The notes below the pieces were generated by a model. The model was not told the origin of the DNA and searched no databases. It saw only the letters and a program-made list of their open reading frames with translations. Of a stretch of DNA of 64,000 nt, positions 35,525 to 44,500 are shown in pieces. This DNA comes from JAHEZL01 sp046074525 (GTDB taxonomy: Bacteria > Bacteroidota > Bacteroidia > Flavobacteriales_C > GCA-002722245). Position 1 is the first letter of the stretch. Every line of letters begins with the position of its first letter. The position numbers and the translations under genes were made by a program. The stretch lies in contig JBJTOK010000066.1 in assembly GCA_046074525.1 (NCBI GenBank), positions 1-64,000 on the forward strand, in the 5' to 3' direction.

Positions 35525-36571
35525 ATGAAAGATCAGGAAATTAAAATCACCACTCTCGCAGAGTCAGAACTCAACCAAATTTTACCAAGCAACAAGATCG
35601 AAACGGAAGAGCCTATACTGAAAGAAAGCAAGGATCGTTTTGTGTTGTTTCCGATCAATCACAGCGATATCTGGAAAATGTACAAGAGTCAGCAGGCTTC
35701 TTTCTGGACCGCTGAAGAAATTGATTTGTCAACCGATATTACCGACTGGGAAAATAAACTCAACAAGGATGAGCAACACTTCATCAAGCACGTATTGGCC
35801 TTCTTTGCTGCCAGTGATGGTATCGTAAACGAAAACCTCGCCGAGAATTTCCTTAGCGAAGTACAATACACCGAAGCTAAATTTTTCTATGGCTTTCAGG
35901 TAATGATGGAAAATATCCACTCAGAAACTTACTCTCTTCTGATTGATACACTGATCAAGGATCCTAAAGAGAAAAAATATTTGTTCAATGCGATTGAAAC
36001 CGTTCCATGTGTGAAAAAGAAGGCCGACTGGGCTTTACGTTGGATCGATAACGGAACATTCGCTGAAAGATTGATTGCTTTCGCAGCTGTTGAAGGTATC
36101 TTCTTCTCTGGTTCTTTCTGCTCTATCTTCTGGTTGAAGAAGAGAGGTTTGATGCCAGGCTTGGCCTTCTCTAACGAGTTAATCTCCCGTGACGAAGGTT
36201 TGCATTGCGATTTCGCTTGCTTGCTTTACACCAAGCATTTGCTGAACCAATTGCCAAAAGAAACTGTTCAGAAAATCATCGCTGATGCAGTGGAAATTGA
36301 AAAAGAATTTGTTTCTGATGCCATTCCGGTAAAGTTGATCGGTATGAACGCCGACCTGATGTGTCAATACATCGAGTTTGTGGCCGACCGCCTCTTAGTG
36401 GAATTGGGCAACACAAAAATATACAATGTGGAAAATCCATTCGATTTCATGGAGCTGATCTCCCTGCAAGGGAAAACCAACTTCTTTGAGAAACGTGTGG
36501 GTGAATACCAGAAATCCGGCGTAATGAGCAGCAAGGAAGACAATGTTTTCCGTCTCGACGAGGATTTTTAG
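35525..36571 (+). CDS. nrdB: Ribonucleoside-diphosphate reductase subunit beta, class I
   Basis: Small subunit (348 residues) that houses the metal cofactor and stable radical needed by NrdA to make deoxyribonucleotides. The ferritin-like core is clear: KDEQHFIKHVLAFFAASDG, then Glu129, His132 and the radical-site Tyr136 in MENIHSETY, and the second ligand set in EGIFFSGSF and RDEGLHCDF. Because the tyrosine is present, this is a standard class Ia type. nrdA follows 56 bp later. Oxygen-dependent chemistry agrees with the cytochrome oxidase genes at the window end. Confidence 0.95.
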   Translation: MKDQEIKITTLAESELNQILPSNKIETEEPILKESKDRFVLFPINHSDIWKMYKSQQASFWTAEEIDLSTDITDWENKLNKDEQHFIKHVLAFFAASDGIVNENLAENFLSEVQYTEAKFFYGFQVMMENIHSETYSLLIDTLIKDPKEKKYLFNAIETVPCVKKKADWALRWIDNGTFAERLIAFAAVEGIFFSGSFCSIFWLKKRGLMPGLAFSNELISRDEGLHCDFACLLYTKHLLNQLPKETVQKIIADAVEIEKEFVSDAIPVKLIGMNADLMCQYIEFVADRLLVELGNTKIYNVENPFDFMELISLQGKTNFFEKRVGEYQKSGVMSSKEDNVFRLDEDF

Positions 36572-36627
36572 CCACAAAAAAATAAATCAAAAAACGGAGT
36601 CAATGAATTAAAAAAATCGGGAAGCGT

Positions 36628-39021
36628 ATGTACGTAGTAAAAAGAGACGGCAGAAAAGAGTCGGTAAAATTCGACAAGATCACAGCAAGAATTCAAAAAT
36701 TGAGTTACTCCCTCGATCCTTTAGTGGACGTGGTGAGTGTAACCATGAAAGTTATTGAAGGATTGTATGATGGGGTCACGACGGTCGAGTTGGACAACCT
36801 CGCTGCCGAAATCGCTGCGTCAAACACCACCAAGCATCCCGATTATGCTTTGCTGGCTTCCCGTATCGCTGTTTCCAACCTCCACAAGAACACCAAAAAA
36901 TCTTTCTCTGAAACGATGAAGGATTTGTACGAATACATTGACCCGAAAACTGGTGAGAAAGCGGCTTTGATCGCTAAAGATGTTCACGAAATCATTCAAG
37001 CCAACGCGCAAATCCTCGACTCCAGCATTATCTACGATAGAGATTTTGGGTATGATTATTTCGGTTTCAAAACTCTCGAAAGATCTTATTTGCTGAGAAT
37101 GAACGGTAAAGTGGCTGAACGCCCTCAGCAAATGTTGATGCGTGTTTCTGTTGGTATCCACAAAGAAGATATTAACGCTGCCATAGAGACTTACAACCTC
37201 ATGTCAGAGAGATGGTTTACCCACGCTACTCCAACTTTGTTTAACGCCGGTACTCCAAAACCACAAATGTCTTCTTGCTTCCTCTTAACAATGAAGGATG
37301 ACAGCATCGATGGTATTTACGATACCTTGAAACAAACTGCTAAGATTTCTCAATCTGCCGGCGGAATTGGTTTAGCTATTCACAATATCCGCGCTACTGG
37401 TTCTTATATCAAAGGTACCAACGGTACTTCCAATGGGATTATCCCAATGTTGAAAGTATTCAACGATACGGCCCGCTACGTTGATCAAGGCGGCGGAAAA
37501 AGAAAAGGGTCATTTGCTATCTACCTCGAACCTTGGCATGCTGATATCTTCGACTTCCTCGACCTCCGCAAAAACCACGGTAAGGAAGAAGTTCGTGCAC
37601 GCGACTTGTTCTTCGCCCTTTGGGTTCCGGACTTGTTCATGAAGAGAGTAGAGGCTGATCAGCACTGGACTTTGATGTGTCCTAATGAGTGCCCTGGCCT
37701 CAGCGATGCACACAGCGAAGAATTTGAAAGATTGTACCTCAAATACGAGAAAGAAGGAAAAGGTCGTAAAATCATTAAAGCGCAGGAGTTGTGGTTCGCC
37801 GTTCTCGAATCTCAAACAGAAACAGGAACTCCGTACATGTTGTACAAAGATGCCTGCAACTCTAAATCTAACCAGAAGAACCTCGGAACCATCAAGTCTT
37901 CCAACCTCTGCACAGAGATTGTAGAATACACTGCTGCGGATGAAGTTGCGGTTTGTAACCTGGCTTCATTGGCTCTTCCTAAATTTGTGGAAGACGGTAA
38001 ATTCGATCACCAGCGCTTGTTCGACATCACTTATGTGGCGACCAAGAACTTAAATAAGATCATCGACAGAAACTACTACCCGGTACCAGAAGCGAAAAAC
38101 TCTAACATGAGACATCGCCCGATCGGTCTCGGTGTGCAAGGATTGGCAGATACTTTTATCCTGATGCGTTTGCCTTTCACTTCCGATGAAGCGAAAAAAT
38201 TGAACAAAGAAATTTTCGAAACCATTTACTACGCAGGATTGGTTGCTTCCAAAGACCTCGCGAAAGAAGAAGGTGCTTACGAAACCTATGCCGGTTCACC
38301 AATCTCTAAGGGAATCTTCCAGCACGATATGTGGAATGTTACTCCTTCCGACAGATGGGACTGGAATGAACTGCGCTCTGAAATCATGAAGTACGGTGTA
38401 CGCAACTCCTTGTTGCTGGCGCCAATGCCAACGGCTTCTACTTCACAGATTCTCGGTAACAACGAATGCTTCGAGCCATATACTTCTAACATCTACTCCA
38501 GAAGAACATTGTCAGGTGAGTTCGTAATTGTGAACAAACACCTCATGAAAGACTTGGTAAAACTGGGTCTATGGAACGATGAACTGAAAAATGAATTGAT
38601 CGCTTCCAACGGATCAGTACTCGGTATCGATGCTATTCCGGACAACATCAAGGAACTTTACAGAACAGTTTGGGAAATGAAGATGAAAGACATCATCGAT
38701 ATGGCTGCCGACCGTGGTGCTTACATCGATCAATCGCAATCGCTCAACCTCTTTATCGAGAATCCGAACTTTGCGAAATTGTCTTCAATGCACTTCTATG
38801 GCTGGAAGAAAGGTTTGAAAACAGGTATGTACTACCTCAGAACCAAAGCAGCCCGCGACGCTATCAAATTCACCGTTACCAAGAAAGAAACTGCCGAAGC
38901 TCCTGCAGCAGAAGTAGTGGTAAAACAGGAAATTCCGGTAGTAACAACAAAAGAACAAAGAGAAGCAGAAATTGCCTGCTCACTCGATAATCCAGATGCT
39001 TGCGAAGCTTGCGGAAGCTAG
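36628..39021 (+). CDS. nrdA: Ribonucleoside-diphosphate reductase subunit alpha
   Basis: Catalytic subunit, 797 residues. An ATP-cone allosteric domain occupies about residues 1-95 (YVVKRDGRKESVKFDKI). Active-site residues: Cys217 (SSCFLL) and Cys443 (VCNLAS) form the reducible pair, Cys428 in NLCTE is the thiyl radical position, and the C-terminal CEACGS (Cys792, Cys795) passes electrons from thioredoxin or glutaredoxin. The two tyrosines of the radical path lie in the expected C-terminal third. A short low-complexity linker rich in Glu, Ala and Val (residues about 750-785) precedes the C-terminal tail. A strong terminator follows. Confidence 0.96.
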   Translation: MYVVKRDGRKESVKFDKITARIQKLSYSLDPLVDVVSVTMKVIEGLYDGVTTVELDNLAAEIAASNTTKHPDYALLASRIAVSNLHKNTKKSFSETMKDLYEYIDPKTGEKAALIAKDVHEIIQANAQILDSSIIYDRDFGYDYFGFKTLERSYLLRMNGKVAERPQQMLMRVSVGIHKEDINAAIETYNLMSERWFTHATPTLFNAGTPKPQMSSCFLLTMKDDSIDGIYDTLKQTAKISQSAGGIGLAIHNIRATGSYIKGTNGTSNGIIPMLKVFNDTARYVDQGGGKRKGSFAIYLEPWHADIFDFLDLRKNHGKEEVRARDLFFALWVPDLFMKRVEADQHWTLMCPNECPGLSDAHSEEFERLYLKYEKEGKGRKIIKAQELWFAVLESQTETGTPYMLYKDACNSKSNQKNLGTIKSSNLCTEIVEYTAADEVAVCNLASLALPKFVEDGKFDHQRLFDITYVATKNLNKIIDRNYYPVPEAKNSNMRHRPIGLGVQGLADTFILMRLPFTSDEAKKLNKEIFETIYYAGLVASKDLAKEEGAYETYAGSPISKGIFQHDMWNVTPSDRWDWNELRSEIMKYGVRNSLLLAPMPTASTSQILGNNECFEPYTSNIYSRRTLSGEFVIVNKHLMKDLVKLGLWNDELKNELIASNGSVLGIDAIPDNIKELYRTVWEMKMKDIIDMAADRGAYIDQSQSLNLFIENPNFAKLSSMHFYGWKKGLKTGMYYLRTKAARDAIKFTVTKKETAEAPAAEVVVKQEIPVVTTKEQREAEIACSLDNPDACEACGS

Positions 39022-39035
39022 GATAAATTTAAATG

Positions 39036-39068
39036 AAAAAAGCCCGGTAAATTTTACCGGGCTTTTTT
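39036..39068 (+). terminator. Rho-independent terminator after nrdA
   Basis: A-rich arm 39036-39050 (AGCCCGGTAA core) pairs with 39054-39068, loop ATT, ending in six T. Symmetrical enough to act on both strands, between nrdA and the convergent pbpC. Confidence 0.92.
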
Positions 39069-39094
39069 GTTTCAGGATTTTTGAAATCCCTGTC

Positions 39095-39137
39095 TTGCCT
39101 TAATCTGGGTCATCACCTGGTGGAGAGGGAGATGGAT
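39095..39137. repeat. Dispersed repeat fragments between nrdA and pbpC
   Basis: 39095-39117 repeats 23 nt of the right arm of the element at 9635-9658, and 39125-39137 (GAGGGAGATGGAT) repeats the inner hairpin arm of the element at 30508-30520. Two otherwise separate repeat types are thus joined here. Confidence 0.75.
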
Positions 39138-39148
39138 CACATAAAAAA

Positions 39149-41533
39149 TCACTTCTCCATCGATTCAAACTCCACCTCATCCGAATTTCCATATTCATCC
39201 ACCACAGTTAATTTGTGTTTTCCTAAAGAAGGCCTTATCGACTGGCGATGCGCGCCTTTTGTACTGCCCAGAAAAACACCATCCATGTGCCAGTACACCA
39301 CAGCATTTTTCTGGTTGTGCACCACTTCAAAAATAGCTTGCTCATGTTCGCCCCTTAAATTTCGCGGAATAAAAACTTTGGAATGGTGGATAGGATAAAC
39401 GATGTTAACACCTATGCGCCCCTCCATACAGCCCGGAAAATTAGGTGGTAGTTCTTTGTAGCTTGTGGTATGACTCTTTACATACCATGCTTGCAGCGAA
39501 GGCAGCACAAACCATTTTGCAGTGGTCATTTTTTCTACCGGATAGCATTTGCTGTTAACCAGAAATTCGCCTTTCGCATCTAAAAATATCTGTTGGTGAT
39601 AAGGACAAATTTTCGATTCTGTTCCTTTTGCATGAATTTTTTGCCAGTAAGTTTCTTCGCAATAAGCACCGGCACGATAGCCACTTTTGCTGCACACTTT
39701 TACTGTGCTCATGCCTTCCGGTTCCTTGAACCACGAGGTAGAAGGTAACAACTTGAATAAGCGGAATAAAACTGGTCCGGCGTAGTTGAGTCCGGTCAAA
39801 TCCGGTCGACCTTCCCCCGATGCATTGCCAACCCATACACCCACCACATATTCGGGTGTAACGCCTACTGCCCATGCATCGCGGTGACCGAAACTGGTGC
39901 CTGTTTTCCATGCTACTTTTCTTCCACCCAGAAATTCCTGCCAGCCTTCTTCCGTACGTGGACGCAACACATTGCTCATTGTCTCGAAAGTATGCCAGAT
40001 CGCGGCTTTGGAGAAATCTACATTTTTTTCGGTAGGCAGCGTATGTTCATTTTTCACATAAGAAACCGAAGGCATTTTTGAAGAATAAGATTGCAAATCG
40101 AAAGACATTTTTCGGTAGGCAGTCATCAAATCTATGAGTCGTACTTCACCGCCGCCAAGGATAAGCGAGAGGCCGTAATTTTGCGCGCTTCTGTTGAGCG
40201 AAGCAAAGCCCAGGTTGTGCAGCTTATCCAAAAAACGCTTGGTGCCGTATTCGTGCAAGGCAAAAACGAAGGGCACATTCAGGGATCGTGTTAATGCATC
40301 CGACATTGGTACAACGCCATCGTAAACATCTTCAAAGTTTTGTGGTGAATAACCCGAAAAACCGAAAGGAACATCGCTGAGCAAAGCATCCGGCAATTTC
40401 ATTCCTTCATCCACCAACGACGCATACAGAAAGGGTTTCAGGATGCTGCCCGAACTTCGGGGAGCTTGTATCAAATCCACTTCTTCACCATAGTTTTTTT
40501 TCTCGCCTTCGATGTTGCCTACGTATGCAATGACCTTCCCCGTCTTTACTTCCATGATCATGGCAGCGATGCTGTGCACTTCATTGCCAGAATATACTTT
40601 TTGAAAGCGGTTCATCTGCTGCATTACTTTCGATTGCAGATCGTAATTTAAAGTGCTTACGATGCGTTCGCCTTTCTTTCCATTGTTTTCCTGAAGTGCC
40701 ATCAGATGTGTGGCCAGCTCCGGCAAATCCTTTGGTTTTCCGGGCAAGGGCTCTGCAATAGCGAGTTCATAATCTTCATTAGAAATATCGCCGGCATCTC
40801 TTAATTTTTGGAGCAGCCAGTTTCTTTTCTTCAACAATTTTTCATGGTTTTTTCCCGGGAAGATTAACGCAGGAGCATTGGGCAATACAGCAATAGCAGC
40901 CATTTCACCCCAGGATAATTTTGATGCATCCCTTCCGTAATAGCGCCACGATGCGGCACTAAGGCCCACTACATTTCCGCCGAAGGGAGCGTTGGATGCG
41001 TAGAGCTTTAAAATTTCTTCTTTCGAATAAGCACATTCAATGCGCAATGCCCAAAAGGTTTCTATGAATTTTTGGTAAATGTTTCTGTCTTCATTTCCCC
41101 GCGCCATTCTTGCCACCTGCATGGTGAGCGTGCTTCCGCCTCTTTTCCTGCCTGAGGAGAAAAGATTGTTGTACAGGGCTTTCGACATCGATACCGGATT
41201 GACGCCTGGATGCGAATAAAAATATTCGTCTTCAAAGAGCATGATAAGGCGCTTGAATTTTGGCGGCACCGAATCTTCTGCCGGGAAGCGCCATTGTCCG
41301 TCATCGGCGATGCGCGCGCCAAGCATTTTCCCCGAGCTGCTGCAAATCACTGTACTTGTGGGAGAGCTGAAGAGCCGTGCGGGAATAAGAAAGTAAAACC
41401 AGATCAGAATTAGCAGCAGAACAACAAACCTGAATTTATATTTCAGGATATATTTTTTTGCTTTTCCGACCAGTGGGGCCGACGTGCCTTTGCGTCGGCC
41501 CTGATCGATTTTTACTTCGTTACTTTCACCCAT
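39149..41533 (-). CDS. pbpC: Penicillin-binding protein 1C
   Basis: Bifunctional peptidoglycan synthase, 794 residues, anchored by a transmembrane helix (about 30-52). Transglycosylase domain (GT51) about 60-240 with the catalytic Glu in FEDEYFYSHPG and RKRGGSTLTMQVARM. Transpeptidase domain about 310-600 with SSGSILKPF (active Ser), a later SRSLN-type motif in TRSLNVPF and AWKTGTSFG. The C-terminal BiPBP_C domain is at about 705-790. Its start lies 22 bp inside the end of the alpha-2-macroglobulin gene; the same pairing is known in enterobacteria (yfhM-pbpC). Confidence 0.95.
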   Translation of the reverse strand: MGESNEVKIDQGRRKGTSAPLVGKAKKYILKYKFRFVVLLLILIWFYFLIPARLFSSPTSTVICSSSGKMLGARIADDGQWRFPAEDSVPPKFKRLIMLFEDEYFYSHPGVNPVSMSKALYNNLFSSGRKRGGSTLTMQVARMARGNEDRNIYQKFIETFWALRIECAYSKEEILKLYASNAPFGGNVVGLSAASWRYYGRDASKLSWGEMAAIAVLPNAPALIFPGKNHEKLLKKRNWLLQKLRDAGDISNEDYELAIAEPLPGKPKDLPELATHLMALQENNGKKGERIVSTLNYDLQSKVMQQMNRFQKVYSGNEVHSIAAMIMEVKTGKVIAYVGNIEGEKKNYGEEVDLIQAPRSSGSILKPFLYASLVDEGMKLPDALLSDVPFGFSGYSPQNFEDVYDGVVPMSDALTRSLNVPFVFALHEYGTKRFLDKLHNLGFASLNRSAQNYGLSLILGGGEVRLIDLMTAYRKMSFDLQSYSSKMPSVSYVKNEHTLPTEKNVDFSKAAIWHTFETMSNVLRPRTEEGWQEFLGGRKVAWKTGTSFGHRDAWAVGVTPEYVVGVWVGNASGEGRPDLTGLNYAGPVLFRLFKLLPSTSWFKEPEGMSTVKVCSKSGYRAGAYCEETYWQKIHAKGTESKICPYHQQIFLDAKGEFLVNSKCYPVEKMTTAKWFVLPSLQAWYVKSHTTSYKELPPNFPGCMEGRIGVNIVYPIHHSKVFIPRNLRGEHEQAIFEVVHNQKNAVVYWHMDGVFLGSTKGAHRQSIRPSLGKHKLTVVDEYGNSDEVEFESMEK

Positions 41534-44500
41534 TGTCCGGCTGAACTAGCATTGATATCATGGTCGTACATCGCTTCGCAATACACCGCAGGCATGTAGA
41601 ATTGTCCCTGGTAAGCCGCGTGCAATACCACCTTGAAAGTCATGCTGCCCCTGTAATTCATGTCGAAATAAGTCAGCACCCTGTCGTCACGGAAATCAAT
41701 GTATTCGGCCTGGTTCCTTCGCTTATTGCGTTCTTCGGCACTGTCGTTATAATACTCCTCCGATTCTTCATAAGTATCAGTTACGGATTCAAAATTACTT
41801 GCGGTTTCATCCGTTTCGGCGAGATCCATGCGCGTATTCCTGATTTCCCAGCCCGAAGGGAAAATTTGCGTGAGCGCCATTTCTTCGAGATCACCGCCAT
41901 AACTTGTATTGGTGATTTTTACAGTAGCAACGAAATCGGTTCCCTGCGGCAACGAAGAAGGATCGATGGTATTGCCGTTGAAATCGGTGTAAGTAATATC
42001 CATCGAAATGGAATTGCTTTGTGCAGTTTCTTCTCCCATCAGCGGAACACCGCGCACATACAATTTAGTGAAGAGAACACCTTTGCCTTTATTGATGATT
42101 TCAATTTCACCCGAACGGATTTTATTGGCATCAATTTCTACTTTGGAAATAGGATTGGTGATACTGATGGTTTTCACCGGTCCGCCCGCAATTTTATAAT
42201 CTACTTCAATTCCTTTGCTGCTGCCCATTTTATTCACGAATTTGCAGGCAGCGAGCAAGCTGTAAGCTGTTGTTTGCGTGCTGTACCAATTATCGGTTCT
42301 CATGAGTCGGCAAATATCATCAAGTACTTTTTTGCCCTTGTCGTTCATGTTGAGGTAAGTCATGGATTCAAGGATCATCGACAAGTCGCGCAGACTGCTT
42401 CCGTAAGATCCGCCGAGTTCATTGTAATCCCTCACGTCGTAAGAAATATTCTGCACCATGCTGAGTGCTATTTTTTCTTTTCCGGCGAGATGATATGCGG
42501 CAGCGAGACGCCATTTGGCTTCGTTGTGCAAGCCTGTCATTTCCTTGAGTCGGTTCATTGCGCCCAGCTCCGGAGCACCTGCCAACGCCAGCGTATAGAG
42601 TCGGTAAGCCTGCGTGATTTCATCGTAATCATAATAGCTGCTGTTCGACCATGAGTTAGCGGCTTCGCTTTGGAAGGAAATCCATTTTTCCTTGAATCCT
42701 GCTGGCAAAGTATAACCTTGTTTTTCGGCTTCCATCATGAAGTGACCGGCATAGTTTGTTCCCCAGTGTGATGCATCGGAGTAGCCGTATTGCGGCCAGT
42801 ACGACATTCCGCCATCGGCCAGCTGGAAGGTGCGTAATCTGGTGATGCCCGCTTCAATATTCATTCGTATGGTTTCTTTCTCTTTATCAGTCAAATTGAG
42901 CAAACCTCCGAGGAACAATTGCGGGAACACTGAAGAAGTAGTTTGCTCAATACAGCCGTGCGGATACTGAATGAGGTACTGCAAACGCTCATCGAGATTC
43001 ATGGATGGAATAGTACTGAATTCCAGAGTGACTTTATTCGTGCCCTGGAGTCCGAATACTGAGTAGCTGTTTTTCACCGACTGTCCGGGATTCACTGTTT
43101 CAGAAATCACTTTCGACATCATAGGGTTAGAACAGCGTACTTCGATATCGGTGATATCGTTTGATTTTTCTCCTGCGCCGGTAGCCACAATTTCAATTTT
43201 TCCTTTGCCCACAGCTTCGGCTACCTGCAGTTCAAACTCCACAATCTGGTCGCCTTCTTCAGAGAAATGAATTTTCTTGGTAGCACCGCCAATCACTTTA
43301 AAGATTGCAGAAGGTTTGATGCTCACTTCCACATCTTTTACTTTTTTGTCCATGGCGAAAACAGTCACTGGTACTTTCACAATTTCTTTCGGCCCCAGAA
43401 CACGTGGGAGGGTAGAAATCACCATCAGTGGCTTTTTCACCGGTGTAGTTTTTTCTGCTGAGCCGTAAGCCCCGTTGTCGCAGGCTACCACCATGGTGCG
43501 CACCGATCCTACATAATTTGGCATCTTGAATTTGTGCGTTTTCGTTTGTCCGGGCTCCAGGTAAAATGGTCCGAGGAAAATCACTGCCGGTTTAAAACGG
43601 TTGGTTTTTTCGCCACCGGCTTTGCTTGCTGCAGCCTCGTCACCACCTGCTGCGAGGAGTCCCATCATTTGTCCGTTGTAAGCACCTATCACGTATTTAT
43701 ACATGTCCCAGGTTTTGATACCCAGCGCTTCCTTGCTGTAGAAAACCGGCCATGCATCAGGTGTTTTGAAGCGGGTGAGATCCAATAATCCTTCATCTAC
43801 CACTGCGACGGTATAAGCCATTTTTCTTCCGTTTTTCTCCGACACGGTGATGTTCACGTTTTGTTCGGGAGCGAGCACCTCAGGCATTTTGATTTGCGGA
43901 ACGAGATGCGTTTTTGCGTCTTCCACCGAGATACTTTGTACGCCGTACATTCGTATCGGCACATCGTTGGCAGTTGAGTTGTGCGGTTGTATCAGCGTTA
44001 CATGAACGAATACGTTTGGCGCCATGGCTTCTGTAGTGGTGAACTCGAAAGTATTGCCACTCAGCTCATGCCAGAAATGATCAATGATTTTTGATCCGGT
44101 TTCAATAGTTACCAAAGCACGTCCTTCCTTCACTTTAGGCAGTTGCACACTTACTTTTTCACCAACATTGTATTTGGTTTTGTTGGTAGAGAAAGCGAGC
44201 ATTTCTGCGCCGCCCGGACCGTGACCGCCTTCTTCCCACCAGGAGCTATAAGTGGTGTAGAATATTTTTCCGGAGGTGTGGCCCGATACCGGATCGGTGA
44301 TCTTGATCATTTTTCTTCCCCAGCTTGCACTTGGGAAAGTGAGCTCGTACAAGGCTTTCCCGTTTTTGGTAGACACATAATCTGTCTTGATTAAATTCTT
44401 GTAGCTGCTGGAATGGTAATCACCATATCCTTCGTCTTCAGAATAATCCCACCACCATCTCCATTCGATTTCATAGATTTCAATCTTCATTTTATCGCGG

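Noticed and set aside
41560..42654. 364-codon open frame antisense to the alpha-2-macroglobulin gene
   Set aside because: Lies fully inside a well-supported gene on the other strand; composition (many Phe, Ile, His) is typical of a shadow frame.
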